Shown: piece after piece, positions 6,955-13,675 of the stretch
Layout of the letters: each line of letters starts with the position of its first letter
Numbering within the stretch: position 1 is the first letter of the stretch
Position numbers and translations under genes: made by a program
The notes under the pieces: model-generated
Told to the model about the DNA's origin: nothing
The model's database searches: none
Seen by the model: the letters and a program-made list of their open reading frames with translations, nothing else
Origin: a virus
Direction: 5' to 3' (one strand)
Virus record (IMG/VR): IMGVR_UViG_3300001213_000225
Location: 1 to 25,252 of that record
Length of the DNA stretch: 25,252 nucleotides

Positions 6955-7848
6955 TTATTTCACAGCGTTCAAAAATTCCCCGCGGCAACTTGCGTCATCA
7001 TAGAAGCAACCCGCCAACGATGTGGTTATAGTGCTCGAGCCCTGTTGGCAGACACCACGCGATTCCATGCACATATGACGAGCTTCTATTTGCACTCCTA
7101 CACCAAAAGGGGAAAGGTTTCCCATTAAGGCTTGGGCTATCTGGTCTGTTAGGCGTTCTTGCACTTGCAACCGCCTGGCAAAGGCGTCAACCACCCGGTT
7201 AATCTTGCTTAGTCCCACAATACGTTTATTGGGTATATAAGCAACTGTGGCGGTTCCAAAGAAAGGAGCAAGGTGGTGTTCGCAATGGGAATAAAAGGGA
7301 ATGTTTTTAACCAGTATCATCTGATTGTAAGTCTCACCACCATCCTCGAAGCTGGTAAACAATGCGGGGATGTCAACGGTGTAACCACCTGCCCAATGCT
7401 TCCAGGCCTTTGCTACCCTTGCAGGCGTATCCCTTAAGCCTTCCCGGGTTGTGTCTTCACCGATGTATTGTAGCAATCTGACCACATTATCCGTGAAGCT
7501 TTTGTCTGCACCTTGTTCGCCCACTTCCCAGGGGAACTGATACCAGTTGTTGTCTGGCGCCCCTTTGAGTTTGTTGATAAGAGCATAGAACGGTTGATTT
7601 GGGTAGCGTTTCCTTGTTGCCCCAGTATCGATAATATCGTCCACGATTATGTCAGCTTGCTCAAGGGATTCTGTCATTCTATAAGACGGGCTCAATGACA
7701 TTAAAGCATAAGCAACCGGAACCCCGCCTCTTGGTACTGGATAGATTAAAACAGGGTTGTCTTGTGACATTTCAAAATAAGTCAATTGAATGCGTTCGTG
7801 CATCTGTGCAGCTAACCTAATCACATCATGATTTGTTAATACTTTCAT
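6955..7848 (-). CDS. folE: Gpt-like phosphoribosyltransferase fused to GTP cyclohydrolase I
   Basis: This is a two-domain protein of 297 aa. Residues about 120-297 are GTP cyclohydrolase I: LLQYIGEDTTREGLRDTPARV, then HCEHH (188-192) and a later Cys260, giving the zinc ligands Cys189, His192 and Cys260, and RGVCQQGSST near the end. This enzyme makes dihydroneopterin triphosphate, the first step to preQ0. Residues about 1-112 resemble purine phosphoribosyltransferases. PVPRGG (37-42) matches the SRGG loop, VDDIIDTGAT (69-78) is the PRPP-binding motif, and WYQFPWEVG (102-110) parallels the WIEQPWDMG of E. coli Gpt. The stretch between RGG and the PRPP motif is about 20 residues shorter than in Gpt, so the flexible catalytic loop may be missing. 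The start overlaps the queD stop (ATGA) and has a GGGGG ribosome site. Confidence 0.88.
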   Translation of the reverse strand: MKVLTNHDVIRLAAQMHERIQLTYFEMSQDNPVLIYPVPRGGVPVAYALMSLSPSYRMTESLEQADIIVDDIIDTGATRKRYPNQPFYALINKLKGAPDNNWYQFPWEVGEQGADKSFTDNVVRLLQYIGEDTTREGLRDTPARVAKAWKHWAGGYTVDIPALFTSFEDGGETYNQMILVKNIPFYSHCEHHLAPFFGTATVAYIPNKRIVGLSKINRVVDAFARRLQVQERLTDQIAQALMGNLSPFGVGVQIEARHMCMESRGVCQQGSSTITTSLAGCFYDDASCRGEFLNAVK

Positions 7849-8315
7849 TCATCCCCCATTGTATCCAATACGGCTACTGCTGAACACTTGCTTGTCTCGT
7901 AGAATTCTACCTTGACCAGAGTCACGCCTGTTCCCTTCAATTGCAAGGGTCCAATGGTGTGCAGCAAGTAGTCCGCCATATTTTCAGCTGTAGGATTGAA
8001 CGGGAGAAACACTAAAGAATCCCCAATGATACCACAAGGCTCCCCGTACGGACTACTTCCCAACACCTCAAAGAGTTCCCTAAACAACCCGTCCCCGTCC
8101 CAGACTAGAAAGCGGTGATCCCAATTGTTTTCCAACCACATGCACAACCTGTCTTTGACTGCACTAAAGTCCAGCACCCTGCCTATGGCATCCAGGTCAC
8201 CTACACAATGAAAAATCACTTTGCCATTGTGGCCATGCAGGTGCTTACACTTGCACTCGTGACCTGTGACAACATGCCCGTATGAGAATTCATGTTCGCG
8301 CTTAATTGAGATCAT
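7845..8315 (-). CDS. queD: 6-carboxy-tetrahydropterin synthase QueD
   Basis: A 156-aa member of the PTPS/QueD T-fold family. His14 (SYGH) and the HGH pair His27/His29 are the zinc ligands, and Cys23 in CKHLHGH has the catalytic C-x3-HGH spacing of QueD rather than of pyruvoyl-tetrahydropterin synthase. NNWDHRFL, PTAENMADYL and FYETSKC complete the family pattern. It converts dihydroneopterin triphosphate from FolE to 6-carboxy-5,6,7,8-tetrahydropterin, the substrate of QueE. It is longer than E. coli QueD (121 aa) because of loops in the middle. The gene overlaps the QueF-like gene by 14 bp and folE by ATGA. Confidence 0.92.
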   Translation of the reverse strand: MISIKREHEFSYGHVVTGHECKCKHLHGHNGKVIFHCVGDLDAIGRVLDFSAVKDRLCMWLENNWDHRFLVWDGDGLFRELFEVLGSSPYGEPCGIIGDSLVFLPFNPTAENMADYLLHTIGPLQLKGTGVTLVKVEFYETSKCSAVAVLDTMGDE

Positions 8316-8580
8316 TCTTTATGCTCACTGTGTGTTTGTTAAAAATCAATCGAATTGTTGTTTCATCGCATTTAAGGTTCTGGTGAACCAATTCAGCGCA
8401 TTCCTCCATGAACAGTTTCTTTCCTTGCAGAGTCCGCCTTATTATCTTCCTGACATTATAGAGTTCCATAAAAGGTTTGTTGATAAAGACACATTCGACA
8501 AAAATAAAGTCTGGTAAGCCATTGATTGGACAGAAAGTTATAACTGGAAACCAGTGCGTAATTGTTACATGATGATCCAT
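8302..8580 (-). CDS. Minimal QueF-like T-fold protein lacking the NADPH motif, 92 aa
   Basis: The protein aligns by eye with the QueF nitrile reductase core. FCPINGLPDF (16-25) corresponds to the LCPKTGQPDF of B. subtilis QueF, giving Cys17 and Asp24 as equivalents of the thioimide-forming Cys55 and of Asp62. FMEEC (57-61) corresponds to FHEDC, giving Glu59 for Glu97. The Cys-Asp (7) and Asp-Glu (35) spacings are identical. His96 is replaced by Met58. The NADPH-binding motif ESKSLK is not preserved (here ELYNVRK). Archaeal QueF-like (QueF-L) enzymes have this same pattern and convert preQ0 to archaeosine without NADPH. Start ATG 8580 is chosen because GGAG lies six bases before it; ATG 8592 has no ribosome site. 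Other preQ0-modifying activities cannot be excluded. Confidence 0.68.
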   Translation of the reverse strand: MDHHVTITHWFPVITFCPINGLPDFIFVECVFINKPFMELYNVRKIIRRTLQGKKLFMEECAELVHQNLKCDETTIRLIFNKHTVSIKNDLN

Positions 8581-8969
8581 ATGGCGCTCCATGAGGTTGT
8601 TAGTAGAAGACCATGGGCCCAGGATTTATTAAAAAATTCCCACTCTTCGAAATTGCCAAAGCCCTTGGTTATAAATGGATAAAGAAGCCTTGGGGACCAG
8701 CGTTCTGAATGCGTATAAAAATCAAGCACTAAATGGGAGCTTGTTGCAAATACCGTTAGAAACGGGTCAACCCCGAGTAGAATTCCTAACAAGGTTACAC
8801 AACCAACGAACAGTAGACTATGAGTGATAAAGTACCCTATTGTTGGTCTGCAAGTCCTTTTCAAAGGTAACACAACATCCGGAAGAATCCCTAGTGCCAT
8901 CCCTGTCAATGGGAAACCATAGTGATGCCCAACACTTGCACCCGCCAAAGCGTGAGAAAAAATATCCAT
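8565..8969 (-). CDS. YdjM-like (DUF457) inner-membrane putative metal hydrolase
   Basis: A 134-aa integral membrane protein with the pattern of the YdjM/DUF457 family: an N-terminal DIFSHALAGASVGH, a mid-protein PTIGYFITHSLL and SHLVLDFYTHS, each with His/Asp residues at helix ends that could bind metal. About three to four hydrophobic segments are visible. The family is described as inner-membrane metal-dependent hydrolases of unclear substrate. Here it lies between queC and the QueF-like gene, joined to queC by TAATG overlap, so it belongs to the modification operon by position. What it would hydrolyse in this pathway is unknown, and it may simply be a passenger. Confidence 0.75.
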   Translation of the reverse strand: MDIFSHALAGASVGHHYGFPLTGMALGILPDVVLPLKRTCRPTIGYFITHSLLFVGCVTLLGILLGVDPFLTVFATSSHLVLDFYTHSERWSPRLLYPFITKGFGNFEEWEFFNKSWAHGLLLTTSWSAIWIIM

Positions 8970-9715
8970 TACAAATACCCCTTGTAATTATCACTTACTG
9001 GCAATTCCATTAATCCTTCTTTGACTGCTTCCAACACAAGCGGGTCAGGTAACCCGGCTTCCAGGAACCCCTGAGCTCGAAGTACATTTGCATGATTCAT
9101 GTCCGTGGGCGGGTACTTGCCATCGTAGCTTGTGTGGCTATAAGCAAGAGCTTCCCAACAATCAGGCATTGCGTAAGCCATGGTACAGATTTCTTTCTTG
9201 TTTAATTGTAACAGCGGGGTGACGATTTCGATCTGTCGTGCCCCCAAAGCACTGTCAATCATTTGTTGCATTGCTTGGATAAACTTTTCACGACAGTCCG
9301 GATAATTTGCATTATCTGATTCGCACACCCCTGTAACAATACTCTTACAACCCAAGTGAATCGCATGGTTAGCAGCTACCAACAAGAAGAACGGGTTGCG
9401 TAAAGGAACAAACGTTAGTTCAGTCCGGTTACCAATCACCTTATCCATTTGTTCGTAATTAACGTACTGTTCTAATTCGTTATCGCTTAGTAACGGAGAG
9501 GTGGATTTTAATATTCCATCGCATTCCATTAATTCGTGACTATGCACTTTAGCCATCCCCCCGATTTCCAGAGCCGCATTAATTTCAGCACAGTGCCTCT
9601 GCCCGTAATCAAAAGTAATAGCGTGAACCTCTTTATATTCCCGCAATGCCCAAAAAAGACAAGTTGTAGAGTCCTGTCCTCCACTTAAGATAACCAATGT
9701 TTTTTCGTCTTTCAT
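8969..9715 (-). CDS. queC: 7-cyano-7-deazaguanine synthase QueC, zinc cysteines missing
   Basis: The 248-aa protein carries the ATP pyrophosphatase loop LSGGQDST (10-17), FVPLRNPFF (102-110) and GVCESDNANYPDCR (129-142), all typical of QueC. QueC converts 7-carboxy-7-deazaguanine to preQ0 with ammonia and ATP, through an amide intermediate. The zinc region normally reads TCY.G...PCG.C..C.LR..GF. Here it reads TSYDG (195-199) and PTDMNHANVLRAQGF (203-217), so Ser196, Thr204, Asn207 and Asn210 replace all four cysteines. The fold may have lost the zinc, or activity may be altered, for example stopping at the amide. There is no glutamine amidotransferase domain. Ribosome site GGGGGC precedes ATG 9715. 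Confidence 0.88.
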   Translation of the reverse strand: MKDEKTLVILSGGQDSTTCLFWALREYKEVHAITFDYGQRHCAEINAALEIGGMAKVHSHELMECDGILKSTSPLLSDNELEQYVNYEQMDKVIGNRTELTFVPLRNPFFLLVAANHAIHLGCKSIVTGVCESDNANYPDCREKFIQAMQQMIDSALGARQIEIVTPLLQLNKKEICTMAYAMPDCWEALAYSHTSYDGKYPPTDMNHANVLRAQGFLEAGLPDPLVLEAVKEGLMELPVSDNYKGYL

Positions 9716-9724
9716 TTTCGCCCC

Positions 9725-10423
9725 CTATGGCATTTTGATGATTTTGTGAATTTGTAAACTAAGGATATACCCCTGTGTCATGCAGCTCTGGATTGCTTCA
9801 CGGAGATTCTGTTTATTCTTGACCGGGTCATTTTCGTCGGCTGGTGAAATATAAACAGGTACGCGAGGGCAAGGCATGGCAATCCCCCTTGTCGGATGGT
9901 CAAGCACTCTATAAGGTAAACCGTTCTCTGGGTTACACTCGTGGGCTCTAACCACATACTTAAAAGCGCAGGAATTATTGAAAATATCTTTGTGAATGCT
10001 TCCGGTTTTAGGAGCGCACACTATGAACGCTGATGGTCTTGGGGAAAGTGTATTTATACCCCAGTTGATCTGCATGGGTGGCGGGAGTGTCCCGTTTGTT
10101 TCCACCTGCACGGTAAACTTTTCTTCTAACAGGTTTCGAATTAGTTTAAATAAGTTCTGCCGAAATGGTTCGCCCCCTGTAATTATAATAAGGGGTAACC
10201 CGTAGTTTCTGCAATCCTCTACAATATATTGGATTCTCATTTTGTCCCGTCTGGATGTGTAATCCGTATCACACATTGGGCATTGTAAATTACACCCCGC
10301 TAAGCGTATAAAAGTGGCGGGGCGACCTGCGAACGGGCCTTCCCCTTGTATGGTAGCAAAAATGGAATGAACTTCAAGGAATTCCTGGTCGATAAAAGAC
10401 TCAGGTTGTTGGTTGTTTTGCAT
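9725..10423 (-). CDS. queE: 7-carboxy-7-deazaguanine synthase QueE (radical SAM)
   Basis: The 232-aa protein has the QueE-type radical SAM motif GCNLQCPMCDTDY, with Cys44, Cys48 and Cys51 to hold the 4Fe-4S cluster, preceded by TIQGEGPFAGRPATFIRLAGC. ITGGEP (81-86) and VETNGT (107-112) bind SAM and substrate, and the C-terminus SLQIHKIIKMP matches the conserved 'QxHK' end of QueE. The enzyme contracts 6-carboxy-tetrahydropterin to 7-carboxy-7-deazaguanine. It is the first gene of the modification segment, with a GAGGT ribosome site 5 nt before ATG 10423. It lies directly after an intrinsic terminator and has no promoter of its own, so its level depends on read-through. Confidence 0.93.
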   Translation of the reverse strand: MQNNQQPESFIDQEFLEVHSIFATIQGEGPFAGRPATFIRLAGCNLQCPMCDTDYTSRRDKMRIQYIVEDCRNYGLPLIIITGGEPFRQNLFKLIRNLLEEKFTVQVETNGTLPPPMQINWGINTLSPRPSAFIVCAPKTGSIHKDIFNNSCAFKYVVRAHECNPENGLPYRVLDHPTRGIAMPCPRVPVYISPADENDPVKNKQNLREAIQSCMTQGYILSLQIHKIIKMP

Positions 10424-10441
10424 GGTGACCTCATGAGTGAT

Positions 10442-10467
10442 AAAAAAGAGCGCCCGTCCGTGGGCGC
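10442..10467 (-). terminator. Intrinsic terminator upstream of queE
   Basis: On the minus strand GCGCCC, a 6-nt loop (ACGGAC) and GGGCGC form a 6-bp GC-only stem (10467-10450) followed by a run of six T. It lies between the 301-aa repeat protein and queE. No promoter fits between it and queE, so it probably acts as a partial terminator that lowers expression of the modification genes relative to the gene before it. Confidence 0.75.
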
Positions 10468-10479
10468 ATAGGGGGCTGC

Positions 10480-11385
10480 TTATTGGGCAGCGAATGGAAA
10501 CTGTGAAGCGCTTGGGATTGCAGTAATAGCACCTGGATTAAGCTGTGCCGCTTTGGCTGCTAATTTAGCCTGCTTAGCTTGTTCCTTTGCAGCAAATTTC
10601 TCAGCTTCTTTCTGTGCTTTCTCGTTTGCCTTTACCACATCCACGACTTTTGCAATACCGTGGAACTTTTTCCATTGAGGATATTCAGCTTTAACATTGC
10701 CGATGGTAACATTCCAACCAGCCCAACCCTCCAGACCAATTTGGGATTGACCTGCATTATGTGCTTCAGCTGCGGCAACCAGTTCCCCAATTGTTGCAGG
10801 CCTTTGGAAACCAGAACTCATTGTTGAAGCCAGATTCCAGATTTTACCAGCACTGGTATGAGCATGAGGGTGAGCAACACCATTCTGCACAACCTTTTCA
10901 ACTTTTGGCAATTTAGGTTCCGCAACCTTGGCAACCTTTGGAGCAGGTGTTGGAAGAACCGCACCATAGAAAGTCGCCCATTTTGTGAATGCAGTCTTCA
11001 CCGTCAAGGGAATTGGTGCAAAACCAGTCCAACCTTCCAAATTAATTGGATATGCGCCGTTGTTATGGTTAGCAACTGCTTCCAACACTTCTTCAACGGT
11101 TACCATTCTTTTATGATACGTGCTTAAAGCTGAAGCCAGCGCCCAGATGTTTGCAGTTGAGCTCAAGGGTTTTGGTGCTTTGATACCGTTCTGCTCTTGT
11201 GCTACTTCGACTGGTTTTTGCTTAGCTAATGCTGCCGCTTGTTTTTCTGCTGCTTTAGCTTGCTTTTCCGCTTCTTTAGCTTGCTGAGCTGCAAGTTTAG
11301 CAGCTTCTTTTGCTGCCTTTGGATCAGCTCCAGGAACTGCGAAAACAGGTGCGGAAGGTTGTGCTATTTGTGGTTGATTAAACAT
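10480..11385 (-). CDS. Ala/Lys-rich protein with two internal repeat domains, 301 aa
   Basis: No family is recognised. The protein starts with a Pro/Ala segment and a charged Ala/Lys/Glu/Gln helix (residues about 22-62). Two related domains of about 65 residues follow (75-141 and 177-243), sharing IW-LAS, HN, LEGW-G and W--F-G at equivalent positions. They are joined by a Pro/Lys/Val linker (about 144-172), and a second Ala/Lys helix (about 252-284) ends the protein. High Lys and Ala content and repeated aromatic domains suggest a DNA- or protein-binding structural protein, but this is inference. It has its own strong promoter and is followed by a terminator, which points to high expression. 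GGAGATAGAAA precedes ATG 11385. Confidence 0.65.
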   Translation of the reverse strand: MFNQPQIAQPSAPVFAVPGADPKAAKEAAKLAAQQAKEAEKQAKAAEKQAAALAKQKPVEVAQEQNGIKAPKPLSSTANIWALASALSTYHKRMVTVEEVLEAVANHNNGAYPINLEGWTGFAPIPLTVKTAFTKWATFYGAVLPTPAPKVAKVAEPKLPKVEKVVQNGVAHPHAHTSAGKIWNLASTMSSGFQRPATIGELVAAAEAHNAGQSQIGLEGWAGWNVTIGNVKAEYPQWKKFHGIAKVVDVVKANEKAQKEAEKFAAKEQAKQAKLAAKAAQLNPGAITAIPSASQFPFAAQ

Positions 11386-11417
11386 TTTCTATCTCCAGTT
11401 AGATTAAAATTAAATTG

Positions 11418-11434
11418 CATGTCCGTCTGACATG
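11418..11434 (-). promoter_or_regulatory. Inverted repeat at the transcript start of the repeat-protein gene
   Basis: CATGTC-N5-GACATG is a perfect 6-bp inverted repeat with a 5-bp spacer. It covers about +1 to +17 of the transcript predicted from the promoter at 11441-11468. It could be a repressor operator, or a 5' hairpin that protects the mRNA. No matching copy was noticed in the other promoter regions of the window. Confidence 0.45.
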
Positions 11435-11468
11435 ATTAAAAGTATAAAGAGTATTTTAGAAAAGTCAA
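11434..11468 (-). promoter_or_regulatory. Sigma70-type promoter for the repeat-protein and modification genes
   Basis: Reading leftward, TTGACT (-35, 11468-11463) is followed by 16 bp and TATACT (-10, 11446-11441), each five of six matches to consensus. The -35 box overlaps the TGA of the upstream 139-aa gene. The start would be near 11434, leaving a leader of about 48 nt. This is the best promoter seen ahead of the que/dpdA/polymerase genes. Confidence 0.7.
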
Positions 11469-11884
11469 TACCCATTAACTCCTTTTATAAAAATATTTTT
11501 TGTATTGGGTTCTACAGGAATCCTATTTTTGAGGTAACTTCCTAATTTATAATTAAATCTATCGCTCCGGGGCTCATCCCCTAGATCAGCAAGTTGGTAT
11601 TGTAATTCGTAAAAATTAACTTCACTTGGAGTTGCATACCAACAAAATTCGCTTAATCGTTGTATTAAATCCCCTCTCCCTAGTTGGTGCGGGAACCCGA
11701 GCGCATTATATAGCCCCTGCAATTGAGTGTTAGTGAACCTATTAAATTGCTTGGAGCAGTCTTCGACGGGGCATATGACCACAGTATCGGCAGAAAATTC
11801 CAATAACATGAGCAAGCAAAGGGTTCCGTAACTCTCGCACTTATATGGCACTGTGTTGAGTGTGTGGTTAATCAGAACATACAT
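11465..11884 (-). CDS. Hypothetical protein, 139 aa, possible SAP-like segment
   Basis: The central part (TNTQLQGLYNALGFPHQLGRGDLIQRLSE, written here by its key elements L-x2-LYNALG and RGDLIQRL) has the helix-extended loop-helix spacing of SAP-type DNA-binding motifs. The match is weak. The N-terminus (MYVLINHTLNTVPYKC) looks beta-rich, and the C-terminus is basic (YLKNRIPVEP). It overlaps the helicase gene by 17 bp. A helicase accessory role would fit the position, but nothing else supports it. Confidence 0.55.
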   Translation of the reverse strand: MYVLINHTLNTVPYKCESYGTLCLLMLLEFSADTVVICPVEDCSKQFNRFTNTQLQGLYNALGFPHQLGRGDLIQRLSEFCWYATPSEVNFYELQYQLADLGDEPRSDRFNYKLGSYLKNRIPVEPNTKNIFIKGVNGY

Positions 11885-13517
11885 GACTCAGCACCTCCTC
11901 ACCGTGCTTATAATGCACCTGTTCTATTTCTGGATACTTGGGAGCAACATTAACATCTATCCTAACAATTTTTGCAAGCTCTCCGGTTCTGCCCAACGCT
12001 TCTGCAACTGTTTCAGGTGCTGCATTGTGGTTGAGTTGTAACGCTTCCCACCAATGAACCGCACGTCGCCTGACAAATGGTACGTGCTCGAAGCCGAGGT
12101 ATTGATGAAAAATAGTTGCTCCGGAATTGCAATAGTAGGATATTTTAAAACTAGTTAATCCAGTCCCCCTTGCAGTATGACGGGAATAGGTCACATGGCG
12201 CACGGTAAAGGACTTGACAACTGGTTCGACAACTTGCCTAATTAATTCTAAAGTGCTGGCCTTGGAGGTTAAGTTAACATCCTTCGGAAATTCATAACCA
12301 CAATTTTCACACAACCCAACACTCGGGTGATTGTAGCAGGAACAGGAGGGGCAGATTTTAATAGGCATTATTCCCTTGTCCCTCTTTCGCTCACCGGGTG
12401 GTGGAGGGATAACCGGGTCATTAATTGGTCCAAGGCGTTCTGTATTACGTGCAAAGTCTAGCACTAGACAATTCTTTTTTCCCGGTGATGTGCGTGTTCC
12501 CCTGCCTAGCATTTGCACCCATAGACTAGACGATTGGGTTGGGCGCATTACTGCAATGAGGTCTACAGGGGGATGATTGAAACCTGTTGTAAGCAGGTCG
12601 TTATTCACTAGACACTTATATTTCCCGTCTTTGAAATCCTGTATTTTCTGGTCACGCACCCTATCAAGCATCTTGGAATGAACAGCGGTTGCCTTTATGC
12701 CAAAATTACTACATAACAAGTCTGCCACCCGTTCACTATGTTCAATCCCCGTCGTGAAGATCAACCAGCTTTGACGGTCGCTACCCTGTTCAAGAATTGT
12801 GGTCAGCACCCGCCTGTTAATGTCATCCTTATTTAGTTGGAGTTGCATTTCACCTTGATTGTATTCCCCGCCCGTGATTCGTATGGTACTAAGATCATAG
12901 TGCTCCCGAGTCTGGAACGGTATAACGGGGCATAAGTAACCTTCTTCAATCAGCCAATTAAAATTCCTAAGGGTTGTTAAGTCAAAGCAGATGTCCGTAA
13001 ATATGTGGTTAGCTGTTAGCATTCCGTGACCCATACGCCAACAGGTCGCACTCAACCCAATAACCCGCAGATAGGGGTTTCGTACTGTTAACTGGTTGAT
13101 AAAAGAGCGATATTGCGTCTCCGTATTGGTACTTACTAGGTGTGCTTCATCTATAATTACTAAATCCACATGGTTGAACAGGTTAGCCCGTTTAGCCACG
13201 CTTTGAATTCCACAGAATGTGATTGGGTATTGGTGTTCCACCTTACCAACAGATGCGGAATAAATGCCGCTCGGTGACTCGGGCCAGATGCCCTTGTGCT
13301 CGTTGTAGTTCTGAACGATGAGCTCTTTACGGTGCGTAACAATTAAAATTCTCTGACTGGGATAACGCTTCAATACCTCGTCCAGAAAGCAAGCTATAAC
13401 AACACTTTTCCCGGTGCCCGTGGGTAGCGCGATTAATGGGTTCCCAGTGCTATGGATTCTAAAATAATGGTAAAGTGAATCTATTGCAGCACGTTGAAAA
13501 GGGTGTGGTATTAACAT
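11868..13517 (-). CDS. SF2 DEAH-box helicase with C-terminal zinc finger
   Basis: The 549-aa protein has the superfamily 2 motifs in order. They are a Q-like FQRAAID at 7-13, Walker A PTGTGKS (32-38), motif II DEAH (123-126), motif III SAT (156-158), DLLTTGFNHP (motif V region, about 307-316) and motif VI QMLGRGTR (335-342). After the helicase core a four-cysteine zinc finger (Cys389, Cys392, Cys403, Cys406) precedes a C-terminal domain of about 140 aa with no recognised family. Proteins of this UvsW/RecG-like phage type remodel forks or recombination intermediates. It follows the Cas4-like nuclease and a 54-aa gene and overlaps the latter's stop codon, so nuclease and helicase are probably made together. 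Confidence 0.9.
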   Translation of the reverse strand: MLIPHPFQRAAIDSLYHYFRIHSTGNPLIALPTGTGKSVVIACFLDEVLKRYPSQRILIVTHRKELIVQNYNEHKGIWPESPSGIYSASVGKVEHQYPITFCGIQSVAKRANLFNHVDLVIIDEAHLVSTNTETQYRSFINQLTVRNPYLRVIGLSATCWRMGHGMLTANHIFTDICFDLTTLRNFNWLIEEGYLCPVIPFQTREHYDLSTIRITGGEYNQGEMQLQLNKDDINRRVLTTILEQGSDRQSWLIFTTGIEHSERVADLLCSNFGIKATAVHSKMLDRVRDQKIQDFKDGKYKCLVNNDLLTTGFNHPPVDLIAVMRPTQSSSLWVQMLGRGTRTSPGKKNCLVLDFARNTERLGPINDPVIPPPPGERKRDKGIMPIKICPSCSCYNHPSVGLCENCGYEFPKDVNLTSKASTLELIRQVVEPVVKSFTVRHVTYSRHTARGTGLTSFKISYYCNSGATIFHQYLGFEHVPFVRRRAVHWWEALQLNHNAAPETVAEALGRTGELAKIVRIDVNVAPKYPEIEQVHYKHGEEVLSHVCSD

Positions 13518-13675
13518 TTAACCCAGTTCCCAAGACGGTCATAATACCCTTGTATATTCGAGCCATCATTACTCCTAAAAGTCATGGTCAACGTCTGGTA
13601 GGTTATCTCTCTTACTTTTTGACCATCTAAAGGGCCATTAACCAACCTAACCATTTTCCAAGGTCTGCGTCTCAT
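13511..13675 (-). CDS. Small basic protein, 54 aa
   Basis: The frame runs from ATG 13675-13673 to TAA 13513-13511. It exactly fills the space between the nuclease and helicase genes: its ATG overlaps the nuclease TGA (ATGA), and its last codons overlap the helicase ATG. A GGGAGATTAAT ribosome site precedes it. The product begins MRRRPWKMVRLVNGP and ends YYDRLGNWVKC; it is basic, compact and probably beta-rich. The shape 'R-W-x-V-R-L-V-N-G-P-x-D-G' resembles small phage proteins of unknown role that often lie beside recombination genes. Function unknown. Confidence 0.6.
   Translation of the reverse strand: MRRRPWKMVRLVNGPLDGQKVREITYQTLTMTFRSNDGSNIQGYYDRLGNWVKC

Noticed and set aside
8302-8580. 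Canonical QueF nitrile reductase making preQ1
   Set aside because: The NADPH motif is absent and the catalytic His is Met, so reduction to preQ1 is not supported.
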